Origin: VAZQ01 sp963835165
Lineage (GTDB): Bacteria > Pseudomonadota > Alphaproteobacteria > Rhizobiales > Xanthobacteraceae
Assembly (NCBI GenBank): GCA_963835165.1
Contig: CAWIGD010000012.1
Span: 1 to 64,000 of the forward strand
Length of the DNA stretch: 64,000 nucleotides
Direction of reading: 5' to 3'
Below the pieces are notes generated by a model that worked only from the letters and a program-made list of their open reading frames with translations, made no database searches and was not told the DNA's origin. Numbering within the stretch: position 1 is the stretch's first letter; each line of letters begins with the position of its first letter. This document shows, piece after piece, positions 43,321 to 51,388 of the stretch. The translations under genes were made by a program, and so were the position numbers.

Positions 43321-44190
43321 ATGTCTGAACGGCTGTCGAGTGAACCCCGACGGGTTCGAACGCTGTTTCTGTCGGATATCCATCTCGGAACGCGCGGCTG
43401 TCAGGCGGACAAGCTTCTCGACTTCCTGCGCCACTACGAAGCCGACACCATCTATCTGGTGGGCGACATCGTCGACGGCTGGCAACTGAAGTCCGCGTGG
43501 TATTGGCCGCAGCTTCACAATGACGTCGTGCAGAAGCTGCTGCGGCAGGCGCGCAAGGGCGTCCGCCTGCTTTACATTCCCGGCAATCATGACGAGTTCC
43601 TGCGCGACTATTACGGCACGCATTTTGGCGGCATCGAGGTGATCGAGGATGCCATCCACGTGGCTGCCGGCGGCAAGCGTTATCTGATCATCCATGGTGA
43701 CCTCTTCGACGTGATCATCCGCCACGCCCGTTGGCTCGCGCTCTTGGGCAACAACGCCTACGATCTGGCGATCTGGGTCAACACCTATTTCAACGCGATC
43801 AGACGCATGTTTGGGCTGACCTACTGGTCGCTGTCCAAATGGGCCAAGCTGAAGGTCAAGAATGCGGTCAAGTTCATCGGAGAGTACGAGAACACGCTCG
43901 CCGCCGAGGCCCGGCGCCGCGGTGTCGACGGCGTCATTTGCGGGCATATCCATCATGCCGTGATCCGCAATGATTTTGGCTTGTCCTACATCAATTGCGG
44001 CGACTGGGTGGAAAGCTGCACGGCGGTGGTCGAGCATTTCGACGGACAGTTCGAAATCGTGCGGTGGATCGGGCGGGAGCCGTGGACCGGTGGCCAGGAC
44101 CTCGCGGTGCAAGCCCCCGCCACCGCCATGGATGAGCCGTTTGTGCGGCGATCGGTGGCGGGTCGTGTCGGCCCGCTTTTCGTCCGGTAA
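43321..44190 (+). CDS. Metallophosphoesterase, PlcP / LpxH-like
   Basis: A 289-residue calcineurin-type phosphoesterase. All the dinuclear metal motifs are present: FLSDIHLG, VGDIVDGW, IPGNHDEF, IIHGDLFD and GHIHHAV. The sequence type is the one annotated as UDP-2,3-diacylglucosamine hydrolase but shown in Sinorhizobium to be PlcP, a phospholipase C that cuts membrane phospholipids to diacylglycerol under phosphate limitation. The PlcP reading is favoured by the neighbouring glycolipid glycosyltransferase and PmtA-like genes and by the candidate Pho box upstream. LpxH2-type lipid A hydrolase is the alternative. Confidence 0.82.
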   Translation: MSERLSSEPRRVRTLFLSDIHLGTRGCQADKLLDFLRHYEADTIYLVGDIVDGWQLKSAWYWPQLHNDVVQKLLRQARKGVRLLYIPGNHDEFLRDYYGTHFGGIEVIEDAIHVAAGGKRYLIIHGDLFDVIIRHARWLALLGNNAYDLAIWVNTYFNAIRRMFGLTYWSLSKWAKLKVKNAVKFIGEYENTLAAEARRRGVDGVICGHIHHAVIRNDFGLSYINCGDWVESCTAVVEHFDGQFEIVRWIGREPWTGGQDLAVQAPATAMDEPFVRRSVAGRVGPLFVR

Positions 44191-44244
44191 ACCGGCGGTG
44201 CTGCGTCCTCCGCCGACTTGGCAGGAGAGCATCCCGATTGGCTT

Positions 44245-45111
44245 TCACGGCAACTGCATCAGCGGCTGCCCGACCCGGATGATGGCGCCCTCCCGCACAT
44301 TGTCACACAGCGAGAATTGCCGGGGCGCGAGGACGATGACCGTCGATCCGTGCTGGAACCAGCCCATTTCCTCGCCTTTTCTGAACGGGGCGTTGCAGCC
44401 TATGAGATTGGGTCCACGGTGTTTCAGGCTCAGCAGCACGTCCAGGAAGTGCAGGCGGATGCTGGCGACGAGCACGGCCGCCACCAGGACCAAGGTGACG
44501 GAATCTCCGGTGGCCGTGAGTTTTGTCCTCAGGAGCGCGCGTTCGTTCTTGCAGAACAGCTTTTCGATCCGGCGCAGCGCGATCGGATTGACGTTCCAGG
44601 TATCGCCGGAGATGTAGGTCACCTGATCGACGCGGCAATCATGCGGCGCGTGGAAGCGGTGGTACATGCTCGAGGTCAGCCGCAGCGTGACGTAGCGGCC
44701 GTCGCGGTGGGCCTCGACCAGGTTGGGATCGCACAGCAGCTCCTCGAGCGAGTAGGGGAATCCCTTGACCTGGTAGAGATCGGTGCCGGCGATCGTACCG
44801 GTGGCGCCCACGATGGCGTCGCAAGGACTCACGAGGATCTCGGCGCTGCGATCGACGGGGCGCGCGCCGTCCTTCAGCTGCCGGATGAAGCAATCGTGCA
44901 TGCTGCGGAATTGGGTATTCCGCGCGTCCCGCAGGTCGAGGTCGGAGAAGAAGCGCCACAGGCCGATGGAGATGTCCCGCACCAGGGGCTGCTCGATCTG
45001 GCTGAACCAGCCCATGAACTGCGTGAGCAGCCGGCGGGGAATCCGGTTGGTGAGCAGGAAATTGAGGTCCTCCTGCTCGAGCAGATCCAGAATCCGGGAC
45101 CGCAGCGTCAT
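44245..45111 (-). CDS. psd: Phosphatidylserine decarboxylase
   Basis: A 288-residue proenzyme that makes phosphatidylethanolamine. It shows the conserved VSPCDAIVGATG, QVKGFPYSLEELL and SSMYHRFHAPHDC. The self-cleavage site is HGSTVIVL near the C-terminus (usually LGST), where the serine becomes the pyruvoyl group. The length fits the long E. coli-like form. The start codon ATG 45111 is divergent from the class III aminotransferase gene by 35 nt. Another psd copy elsewhere is likely, so this one may be dedicated to the local lipid pathway. Confidence 0.9.
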   Translation of the reverse strand: MTLRSRILDLLEQEDLNFLLTNRIPRRLLTQFMGWFSQIEQPLVRDISIGLWRFFSDLDLRDARNTQFRSMHDCFIRQLKDGARPVDRSAEILVSPCDAIVGATGTIAGTDLYQVKGFPYSLEELLCDPNLVEAHRDGRYVTLRLTSSMYHRFHAPHDCRVDQVTYISGDTWNVNPIALRRIEKLFCKNERALLRTKLTATGDSVTLVLVAAVLVASIRLHFLDVLLSLKHRGPNLIGCNAPFRKGEEMGWFQHGSTVIVLAPRQFSLCDNVREGAIIRVGQPLMQLP

Positions 45112-45146
45112 GGTGCCGTTAACTCCATCGGATAAACCCCAATTCG

Positions 45147-46826
45147 ATGGAATGGGGCAGCACGACCTTGGCATTCTACGGCGTGGGTGCCGCCGCGGTG
45201 GCGACCTCGCTGGTGACGTTGCGACGGCGGCTGCAGCTCTCGATGGCCAAGCACGCCTCGCTGACCGGGCACGCGCGGATGGCACGGTGGATGGCGTCGT
45301 TCGTGCCGTTCTACCAATACGACGACGCCCGGTTCTTCTGCTCGGACGACGCGCCGCCGGAGATTGCCGCCCTTCGCCGCGCCGGCCTCATGCGGCTGTC
45401 CGCCCTCTACAAGGCGCGCTTTGCCGAAACCACCCGGCGCACCGACGAGGCATCCGGCGGCATCTCCGACTTGCAGTTCACCGAGGCCTACCGGGTGCCG
45501 TTCCAGTATGGCGCCTTCCTGCGCCAGCACCTGACGTTCGGCGCCTTCGTCCAATCGTCGGCGGGCGTGACGGTCACCGACCTGGACGGCAATCGGTTCT
45601 ACGACCTCACCGGCTCCTACGGCGTCAATGTCTTCGGCTACGACTTCTACAAGGAGGCGATCGCGCACGGCCTCGAACGCGTGCACGAGCTGGGGCCGGT
45701 GCTCGGCGCCTATCACCCGCTGATCGCCGACAATGTGCGGCGCCTGCAGGAGATCTCCGGTCTCGACGAAGTATCGTTCCACATGTCGGGCACCGAGGCG
45801 GTGATGCAGGCGGTGCGACTGGCGCGCTACCACACCCGCCGCTCCCACCTGGTGCGCTTCTGCGGCGCCTATCACGGATGGTGGGGAGACGTGCAGCCGG
45901 GTATCGGCAACCCGGTGCCGGCGCGCGAGACCTACACCCTCAACGACATGTCCGAGGATTCGCTGCGCGTGCTGCGGACGCGGCGCGACATCGCGTGCGT
46001 CCTCGTCAATCCCCTGCAGGCCCTGCATCCGAACGCGGGGGCGCCCGCGGACGCCTCGCTGGTCGACAGCTCGCGCCGCGCGCAATTCGACAAGGGCGCC
46101 TATGCCGATTGGCTCAGGCAGCTGCGGGCCGTCTGCACCGAGCGGAACATCGTCTTGATCTTCGACGAAGTGTTTGTCGGGTTCCGTCTCGCGGTGGGCG
46201 GCGCGCAGGAGTATTTCGGCGTCCGGGCCGACCTCGTCACCTACGGCAAGACGCTCGGCGGCGGGCTTCCAATCGGGGTTCTGTGCGGCCGCAAGGACCT
46301 GATGCGCCGGTTCCGTGACGAGCGCCCGGCCGACATCTGCTTTGCCCGCGGCACTTTCAACTCGCACCCTTATGTCATGGCGGCGATGCATGAGTTCCTG
46401 CAGCATCTCGCGACGCCACAGGCGGGCGCGGTCTATCGCGACCTGGATCAGGTTTGGAACGAGCGGGCGCGGCAGCTGAACCAGCGGCTGCGGGAGCAGG
46501 CGCTTCCGGTGCAGGTGGCGAACATGTCCTCGATCTGGACCGTCTGCTACACCCATCCCGCGCGCTACAATTGGATGCTGCAATACTATCTGCGTGCCGA
46601 AGGACTCGCGCTCAGCTGGGTCGGAACCGGTCGCCTGATCTTCAGCCTCAACTTCACCGACAACGACTTTGCGGCGGTGGCCGACCGGTTCGTGGCCGCG
46701 GCACGAGCGATGCAGGACGACGGCTGGTGGTGGTGCGACGCCGCGACCACCAACAAATCGATCAGGCGCCGCATCCTGAAAGAGATGATCGCGCACCGAT
46801 TTTGGCCAAGGCGCGCGATCACCTGA
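45147..46826 (+). CDS. Class III PLP aminotransferase/aminomutase with N-terminal hydrophobic segment
   Basis: 559 residues, longer than ordinary glutamate-1-semialdehyde aminomutase (about 430). The fold-type I core spans about 110-540: HMSGTEAVMQAVRLAR, CGAYHGWWGD, IFDEVFVGFR with the PLP aspartate D340, and TYGKTLGGGLPIG with the Schiff-base lysine K368. The N-terminal 100 residues include a hydrophobic stretch (TLAFYGVGAAAVATSLVTL) that could anchor it to the membrane. It sits between phosphatidylserine decarboxylase and other lipid genes. An amino-lipid substrate is an inference; heme synthesis is unlikely from the context. Confidence 0.82.
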   Translation: MEWGSTTLAFYGVGAAAVATSLVTLRRRLQLSMAKHASLTGHARMARWMASFVPFYQYDDARFFCSDDAPPEIAALRRAGLMRLSALYKARFAETTRRTDEASGGISDLQFTEAYRVPFQYGAFLRQHLTFGAFVQSSAGVTVTDLDGNRFYDLTGSYGVNVFGYDFYKEAIAHGLERVHELGPVLGAYHPLIADNVRRLQEISGLDEVSFHMSGTEAVMQAVRLARYHTRRSHLVRFCGAYHGWWGDVQPGIGNPVPARETYTLNDMSEDSLRVLRTRRDIACVLVNPLQALHPNAGAPADASLVDSSRRAQFDKGAYADWLRQLRAVCTERNIVLIFDEVFVGFRLAVGGAQEYFGVRADLVTYGKTLGGGLPIGVLCGRKDLMRRFRDERPADICFARGTFNSHPYVMAAMHEFLQHLATPQAGAVYRDLDQVWNERARQLNQRLREQALPVQVANMSSIWTVCYTHPARYNWMLQYYLRAEGLALSWVGTGRLIFSLNFTDNDFAAVADRFVAAARAMQDDGWWWCDAATTNKSIRRRILKEMIAHRFWPRRAIT

Positions 46827-46837
46827 CGCCGACACGG

Positions 46838-47479
46838 TCAGCCGGCCCGGGGTGCCTCCTCGGCGTCCTCATCGATCCAATCCGCATGCAGGCGCGGATC
46901 GATCAACTCCCCGCGCATCAGATAGAGCGGGGCCTTGTGGTAGAGCTTGATGTCGTGGAACGGGTCGGTCAGGATCTTGGTCGCCCATACCAGGCCGGTC
47001 TGGACGTCCTTGATGAAGAACAACTGGATCGTCCGGAACAGCAGCCCGCCCAGGCCGACGACGAGCCAGATCTCGCCGACATGGCGCACGAATTCGAGGC
47101 TGCCGGTGTGCGGCGTGAAGATGCCAAAAAGCGTCGGATCGAAGTAGAGCGGAAGCGGCGACAGCGCCCAGATCGTCATCAGGACCACCTTGCGCTGCAG
47201 ATTGTAGCCGACCTTGATCTCTTCCTTGTACTCGTGACTGGCCTGGTTGACGACGTCGTAGTCCTTGGGCTCGAAGAAGAAATGGCCGATCTGGCGGCTG
47301 GTCATCGCCACCAGCCAGCCGGCGAGCGCCGCCATGGCCGGATCCTTGAACATCATGACATAGGCGAACAGGAAACTGATCGCGCTCAGCAGGTGCAGCG
47401 ATTGGTTGATCCTGCTGTGATGATAGTAGCGGTGGTCATCCCAGCGTTGCACTCTCAGAGCCTCGAGAAATCGGTCCAT
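46838..47479 (-). CDS. Membrane protein resembling Mpo1/DUF962
   Basis: 213 residues with four or five hydrophobic segments. A histidine-rich N-terminal motif YYHHSRINQSLHLLSA (H20/H21, N25, H29) is followed by RQIGHFFFEPKD (H66, E70). This HxxxN...H and GHxxxE pattern resembles Mpo1/YGL010w (DUF962), Fe(II)-dependent dioxygenases that shorten 2-hydroxy fatty acids by one carbon. The match is short and remains a hypothesis. It converges with the aminotransferase gene with an 11-nt gap and lies 116 nt past the methyltransferase gene on the same strand. Confidence 0.65.
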   Translation of the reverse strand: MDRFLEALRVQRWDDHRYYHHSRINQSLHLLSAISFLFAYVMMFKDPAMAALAGWLVAMTSRQIGHFFFEPKDYDVVNQASHEYKEEIKVGYNLQRKVVLMTIWALSPLPLYFDPTLFGIFTPHTGSLEFVRHVGEIWLVVGLGGLLFRTIQLFFIKDVQTGLVWATKILTDPFHDIKLYHKAPLYLMRGELIDPRLHADWIDEDAEEAPRAG

Positions 47480-47595
47480 ATTGTCTCCCGCCTTTCGTAT
47501 TCGTCAGTGCTATGTCGATTCGATGAATCCGATGTGACAGCTCGGAGAGCCTGCCGGTCGCGCGGCGCTGCATGCCGCCGCCGGCGGGAACGCAA

Positions 47596-48351
47596 TCAGA
47601 CCGCGGCGCGTGTCGCGCGCTTTTCCTCGCGGGCGGCCGTCGCATCGGTCTTGGCGAAGCGGATGAGGGAGAAATGCCCGAACGGCGGCATGGCCCGCCG
47701 CTCGATCAGCCGCATGCCGCGCGTCCGCTCGGCCCAGCGCGCGTAGCGCTCGAAGGAGAATTCCGTGCGCCAGCCGAGCTTGCGCGCCATCGGCGTAAAC
47801 CACTGCTCCAGGGCGCGCCGCAATCCCGCTTCCGCGCCCACCCGGCTGACCAGCACGATCTCGCCGCCGGGTTTGAGTATGCGGGCGCACTCATCGAGCG
47901 TCGCCTCGGGGTTCGGCACCGTGGTGATCACGTATTGGGCCACAACCACGTCGAACGAGGCATCCGGAAACGACAGATGCTCGGCGTCCATCACCCAGAG
48001 TCCCTCGACATTGGACAGGCCGAGCTCGAGCACGCGCTCCTGCGCCTTGCGCAACATGGGTTCGGAAATATCGACGCCGCAAATGCGGCTGGTGCGCGAA
48101 TAGTCCGCGAGCGACATGCCGGTGCCGATTCCGACCTCGAGGATGCGGCCGCCGATGCGTTCTGCGGCGGCGACCGCGGCCTCCCGCCCGCGCTCAAAAA
48201 CCGCGCCGAACACCAGATCGTAGACCGGCGCCCAGCGGGCATACGCCTTGGAAATAGTCTCTCTGTCGAGGTCGGTGCACGACAAATCGGTCACGAGCTT
48301 GCTCCCTATCTTGCGACGCGGTGGCGGCGAAGGTCGTTTGTGCGTTGTCAT
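47596..48351 (-). CDS. PmtA-like phospholipid N-methyltransferase
   Basis: A 251-residue class I methyltransferase of the Rhodobacter-type phosphatidylethanolamine N-methyltransferase group. The SAM site is RILEVGIGTGMSLADYS, followed by CGVDISEPMLRKAQERV, VVVAQYVITTVPNPEATLDE and a closing FSFERYARWAERT. It would methylate PE toward phosphatidylcholine, or an analogous lipid head group. The ATG overlaps the TGA of the glycosyltransferase gene (ATGA), so the two are coupled. A ubiE-like quinone methylase is a less likely alternative. Confidence 0.82.
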   Translation of the reverse strand: MTTHKRPSPPPRRKIGSKLVTDLSCTDLDRETISKAYARWAPVYDLVFGAVFERGREAAVAAAERIGGRILEVGIGTGMSLADYSRTSRICGVDISEPMLRKAQERVLELGLSNVEGLWVMDAEHLSFPDASFDVVVAQYVITTVPNPEATLDECARILKPGGEIVLVSRVGAEAGLRRALEQWFTPMARKLGWRTEFSFERYARWAERTRGMRLIERRAMPPFGHFSLIRFAKTDATAAREEKRATRAAV

Positions 48352-49400
48352 CCCCGTGCACCGGCTGTCGCCATCCCGGTGCTTGGCGCGCGACGGCCGC
48401 CTGCCGCCACGTTCTGGAGGTGCCCGATGAACTGGCGCGCGCTGCTTTCCCAGGAGTGTCTCAGCGCGAACGCGCGGCACGCTGCGCGAGAAATCCGCAG
48501 CGCCTCGACGCAGGCGACGCGCAGATCTTCGTTCAACACGCCGATCGGATGGTTGCCGACGACATCCTTCGGCCCCGTGACCGGAAAGGCCGCGACCGGG
48601 ACGCCGCTGGCCAGCGCCTCGAGCTGCACGACACCGAACGTGTCCGTCAGGCTTGGAAATACGAAGACGTCGGCCGCCGCCAGATGCGCGGCCAGGGTTC
48701 CGTTCTCCAGCAGCCCGAGAAACTTGGCGTCCGGGAATCGCCGCTTCAGTCCCGCTTCCTCCGGGCCGGTGCCGATGACGACTTTCGTGCCTGGAAGGTC
48801 GAGCGACAGAAATGCTTCGAGGTTCTTTTCGATGGCGACCCGTCCGACCGTGATGAAGATCGGTCGTGGGAGGCCGATCTCGATGGCCCGGTCCGGCCGG
48901 AACAGATTGGTGTCGACGCCGCGCGTCCACATGCCGAGGTTGCCAAATCCCCGCCGGCCGAGTTCGGTCATCAGCGATGGCGTGGACACCATCGTGATGG
49001 CCGCGGCGGCATGGAAGCGTCGCAGCGCCGCATAGATCCAGCTTTCGGGGATCGGTACGCGGGCCGAGATGTATTCGGGAAATCGCGTCGTATAGCTGGT
49101 GGTGAACGGCCGTCCGCGCCTTCGGCAATAGGCCCGTACCATGTAGCCGATCGGCCCTTCCGTCGCGATGTGGATCGCGTCCGGCTTGGCCTGCTCGATG
49201 CGGCGCGCGATCTGCCTGCGGCTCGGCAGCGCCAGGCGCAATCCGGGATAGGTCGGCACCGGAACGGTCCGCAAACCGTCCGGGGACAGGAAGTCGATGC
49301 TGACGCCGAGCGCCTGCGCGCTGCGCGCGAGCGAGGTCAAGGTGCGCACCACCCCGTTGACCTGCGGGTGCCAGGCATCCGTCGCGACGAGGACTCGCAT
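48348..49400 (-). CDS. Diacylglycerol glycosyltransferase-like GT4 protein (Agt/MgtA type)
   Basis: A 350-residue GT-B glycosyltransferase. The N-terminus MRVLVATDAWHPQVNGVVRT and YTTRFPEYISARVPIP are the acceptor-side marks of lipid glycosyltransferases of the Agt/MgtA kind. The donor side has MWTRGVDTNLF, VGRVAIEKNLEAFL and the EX7E-like stretch FPSLTDTFGVVQLEALASG. Such enzymes put glucose, galactose or glucuronate on diacylglycerol when phospholipid is being replaced. GAGATCGG precedes the ATG at 49400, so an upstream frame extension is unnecessary. It is the first gene of a two-gene unit with the PmtA-like methyltransferase. Confidence 0.85.
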   Translation of the reverse strand: MRVLVATDAWHPQVNGVVRTLTSLARSAQALGVSIDFLSPDGLRTVPVPTYPGLRLALPSRRQIARRIEQAKPDAIHIATEGPIGYMVRAYCRRRGRPFTTSYTTRFPEYISARVPIPESWIYAALRRFHAAAAITMVSTPSLMTELGRRGFGNLGMWTRGVDTNLFRPDRAIEIGLPRPIFITVGRVAIEKNLEAFLSLDLPGTKVVIGTGPEEAGLKRRFPDAKFLGLLENGTLAAHLAAADVFVFPSLTDTFGVVQLEALASGVPVAAFPVTGPKDVVGNHPIGVLNEDLRVACVEALRISRAACRAFALRHSWESSARQFIGHLQNVAAGGRRAPSTGMATAGARG

Positions 49401-49564
49401 CAAGCCGATCTCGGCCGACCCCGTTCGGTCGGTTGGCGGGGGAATCGCATGCGACAACATTGCGATTTCATATTTCAATCGTATGACTATCGGCGCTCGC
49501 CATAGCTCGCCCCCGAACCTCCATGCGTCGGCTGCGTCGATCGGGCTTCGCCCGTCCGCGCCCG

Positions 49565-49582
49565 TGTAACAATGCTGTTACA
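49565..49582. promoter_or_regulatory. Palindrome TGTAACA-N4-TGTTACA, possible operator
   Basis: A perfect 7-bp inverted repeat with a 4-nt spacer lies between the divergent glycosyltransferase gene (start 49400) and the second flippase-like gene (start 49650). Its symmetry and position fit a dimeric regulator site. The regulator is not known. Confidence 0.4.
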
Positions 49583-49649
49583 GAGCGATGGGAGGTTGCC
49601 GGCGCGAATCGCTGCACCGAAGTCCGTCGCCGAAGGCCCCTGCCAGACA

Positions 49650-50651
49650 ATGACGAACGCCATCACGGGCGCGATACAAGCAAGGGTCTGGAGCGGAATA
49701 GGCGTCGCGATCGGCCTGCTGATCGTGGTCATTGCCGGGGCTACGCTGTTCCGGCTGGTGCGCGATATCGACCCGGGCGAGGTGATCGCGGCGCTGCGCG
49801 CAAAGTCGATCCGGGAGGTCGTGATCGCCGGCGGCTTCGTGCTCGCCGGTTACGTCACATTGACCTTCTACGATTTCTTCGCCCTGCGCACGATCGGCCG
49901 GGATGCGGTGCCCTATCGGATCGCGGCGCTGGCAAGCTTCACCAGCTATTCCATCGGCCACAATCTCGGCGCGACTGTCTTCACCGGCGGGGCAATCAGA
50001 TTTCGGATCTATTCCGCCTGGGGCTTGGGCATCATCGATGTCGCCAAGATCGCCTTCGTCACGGGACTGACGTTCTGGCTCGGCAATGCGTTCCTGCTCG
50101 GGTTCGGCATGTCGTACGCGCCTGCGGCCGCGAGCGCCGTCAATCAATTGCCCCAATGGATCAACCGCGTGATCGGGCTGTCGGGGCTGATGTTCATTGT
50201 CGGCTATCTGATCTGGCTCATGCCACGACCGCGCGTGTTCGGGCGCGCCGATTGGCGCATCGTCCTGCCGGGTCTGCGCTTGACCATGGTCCAGATCGGA
50301 ATCGGGGTTCTGGATCTCAGCCTGGGAGCGCTGGCGATGTACATGCTGCTTCCGGATCACCCGTCGATCGATTTCATCACCCTGCTCGTTATATTCGTGA
50401 CCGCGACGCTGCTGGGATTCCTCAGCCATGCCCCGGGCAGTCTCGGGGTTTTTGAAGCAGCGATGCTCGTCGGCCTGCCGCTGTTCCAGAAAGAGGGGCT
50501 GCTGGCGTCGCTGTTGATCTTCCGCATTCTTTATTTTGTTCTTCCGCTTTTTTTCGCCGCGCTCCTGCTCAGCCTGCGCGAGCTCCGGCTGGCCGCCGCG
50601 CCTGTAACCGGTCGCTGCGATCGCGACCAGCGGGAGGGCCGCCGCAAGTAA
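49650..50651 (+). CDS. LPG-synthase/flippase-like membrane protein, copy 2
   Basis: 333 residues with about eight membrane helices, clearly paralogous to the protein at 42122-43225. The shared segments are TLTFYDFFALRTIGR, FTSYSIGHNLGATVFTGGAI, YSAWGLGIIDVAKI, LTFWLGNA and GFLSHAPGSLGVFEAAML. It is shorter at both ends. The start ATG 49650 has only a distant GAAGG. A lipid flippase role is inferred from the MprF-type fold. It faces the glycosyltransferase gene across a palindromic site. Confidence 0.82.
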   Translation: MTNAITGAIQARVWSGIGVAIGLLIVVIAGATLFRLVRDIDPGEVIAALRAKSIREVVIAGGFVLAGYVTLTFYDFFALRTIGRDAVPYRIAALASFTSYSIGHNLGATVFTGGAIRFRIYSAWGLGIIDVAKIAFVTGLTFWLGNAFLLGFGMSYAPAAASAVNQLPQWINRVIGLSGLMFIVGYLIWLMPRPRVFGRADWRIVLPGLRLTMVQIGIGVLDLSLGALAMYMLLPDHPSIDFITLLVIFVTATLLGFLSHAPGSLGVFEAAMLVGLPLFQKEGLLASLLIFRILYFVLPLFFAALLLSLRELRLAAAPVTGRCDRDQREGRRK

Positions 50652-50812
50652 CGTCTCGAGATTGATGCGCGGCCTTGCGCATCCGCGCGGGAAGGTGGTC
50701 ATCACGGTAATGATGCTCGACCCGGCACCGTCACCGTTAGCTCAAGTGTTCTGGATTGCTCGGAACGGCCTTGCGGCCGCCGAGCGCAAACTTACAAAGG
50801 CGCATGCGACGG

Positions 50813-51130
50813 CTACGGGCGAATGCGCAAGGTGTTTTCCAGCTCCTTCAGCTGCAACTCGTATTTGCCGCTGAGGGCCTGCACTTCACCCTTGAGCGCC
50901 TGCAGCTGGCGTTCGTTGGCAGCCAGCTGGGCCGTGAGTTGACTATTGAGAACACGAATTTGATCGCCCAGGAGTTGGATTCGCTGCTCGATCTCGGCGA
51001 GGTTGCGCTCGCCGGTGGCGGCCGTGCTCTTCTCGCGTCGATCGATCTCGTAGAGCCCGGCGGTCAGGGCGATGAAGCTTGCGATCGCCACGACGATCGA
51101 AAGCCGCAGAGCTGCATCCCCATTACGCAT
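50813..51130 (-). CDS. Small membrane-anchored coiled-coil protein
   Basis: 105 residues. One N-terminal transmembrane helix (LSIVVAIASFIALTAGLY) is followed by a long heptad-rich coiled coil (EIEQRIQLLGDQIRVLNSQL and onward to the end). Function unknown; the layout suits a periplasmic spacer or a scaffold. TTGGAG precedes the ATG at 51130. Confidence 0.7.
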   Translation of the reverse strand: MRNGDAALRLSIVVAIASFIALTAGLYEIDRREKSTAATGERNLAEIEQRIQLLGDQIRVLNSQLTAQLAANERQLQALKGEVQALSGKYELQLKELENTLRIRP

Positions 51131-51253
51131 ACCGCCCAACTCCAAGGGTTTTCTTCAACATTTTCGACCGTGCTGATGTCGACAACGACAATTGGTCCGG
51201 CGAAATCATCGCCACCACAGTTTGGCCGCCAGTCACCGTTAGCCTTCGCTGAT

Positions 51254-51329
51254 GGCAGGGTAGCTCAATCGGCAGAGCGCGTGTGTGAACAGCACGAGAC
51301 GGTGGTTCGAAACCATTCCCCCGCCGCCA
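51254..51329 (+). tRNA. tRNA-like sequence (GAA anticodon loop), probably degenerate
   Basis: The D arm (TAGCTCAATCGGCAGAGC) and T arm (GGTGG-TTCGAAA-CCATT) are nearly canonical. The anticodon stem CGTGT/GCACG closes a GTGAACA loop that would read GAA. The acceptor GGCAGGG pairs with CCCCGCC except for an A-C mismatch, and GCCA follows. One extra C between the T stem and acceptor, base 37 being C, and T-stem wobbles argue against a normal tRNA-Phe. It is more likely a tRNA remnant than a working tRNA. Confidence 0.4.
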
Positions 51330-51388
51330 TCCTGGCGCGCGTGCTGACTTTAGAACCGGCCCGGTCGTTTCAAGTCAACAATCTTTCG

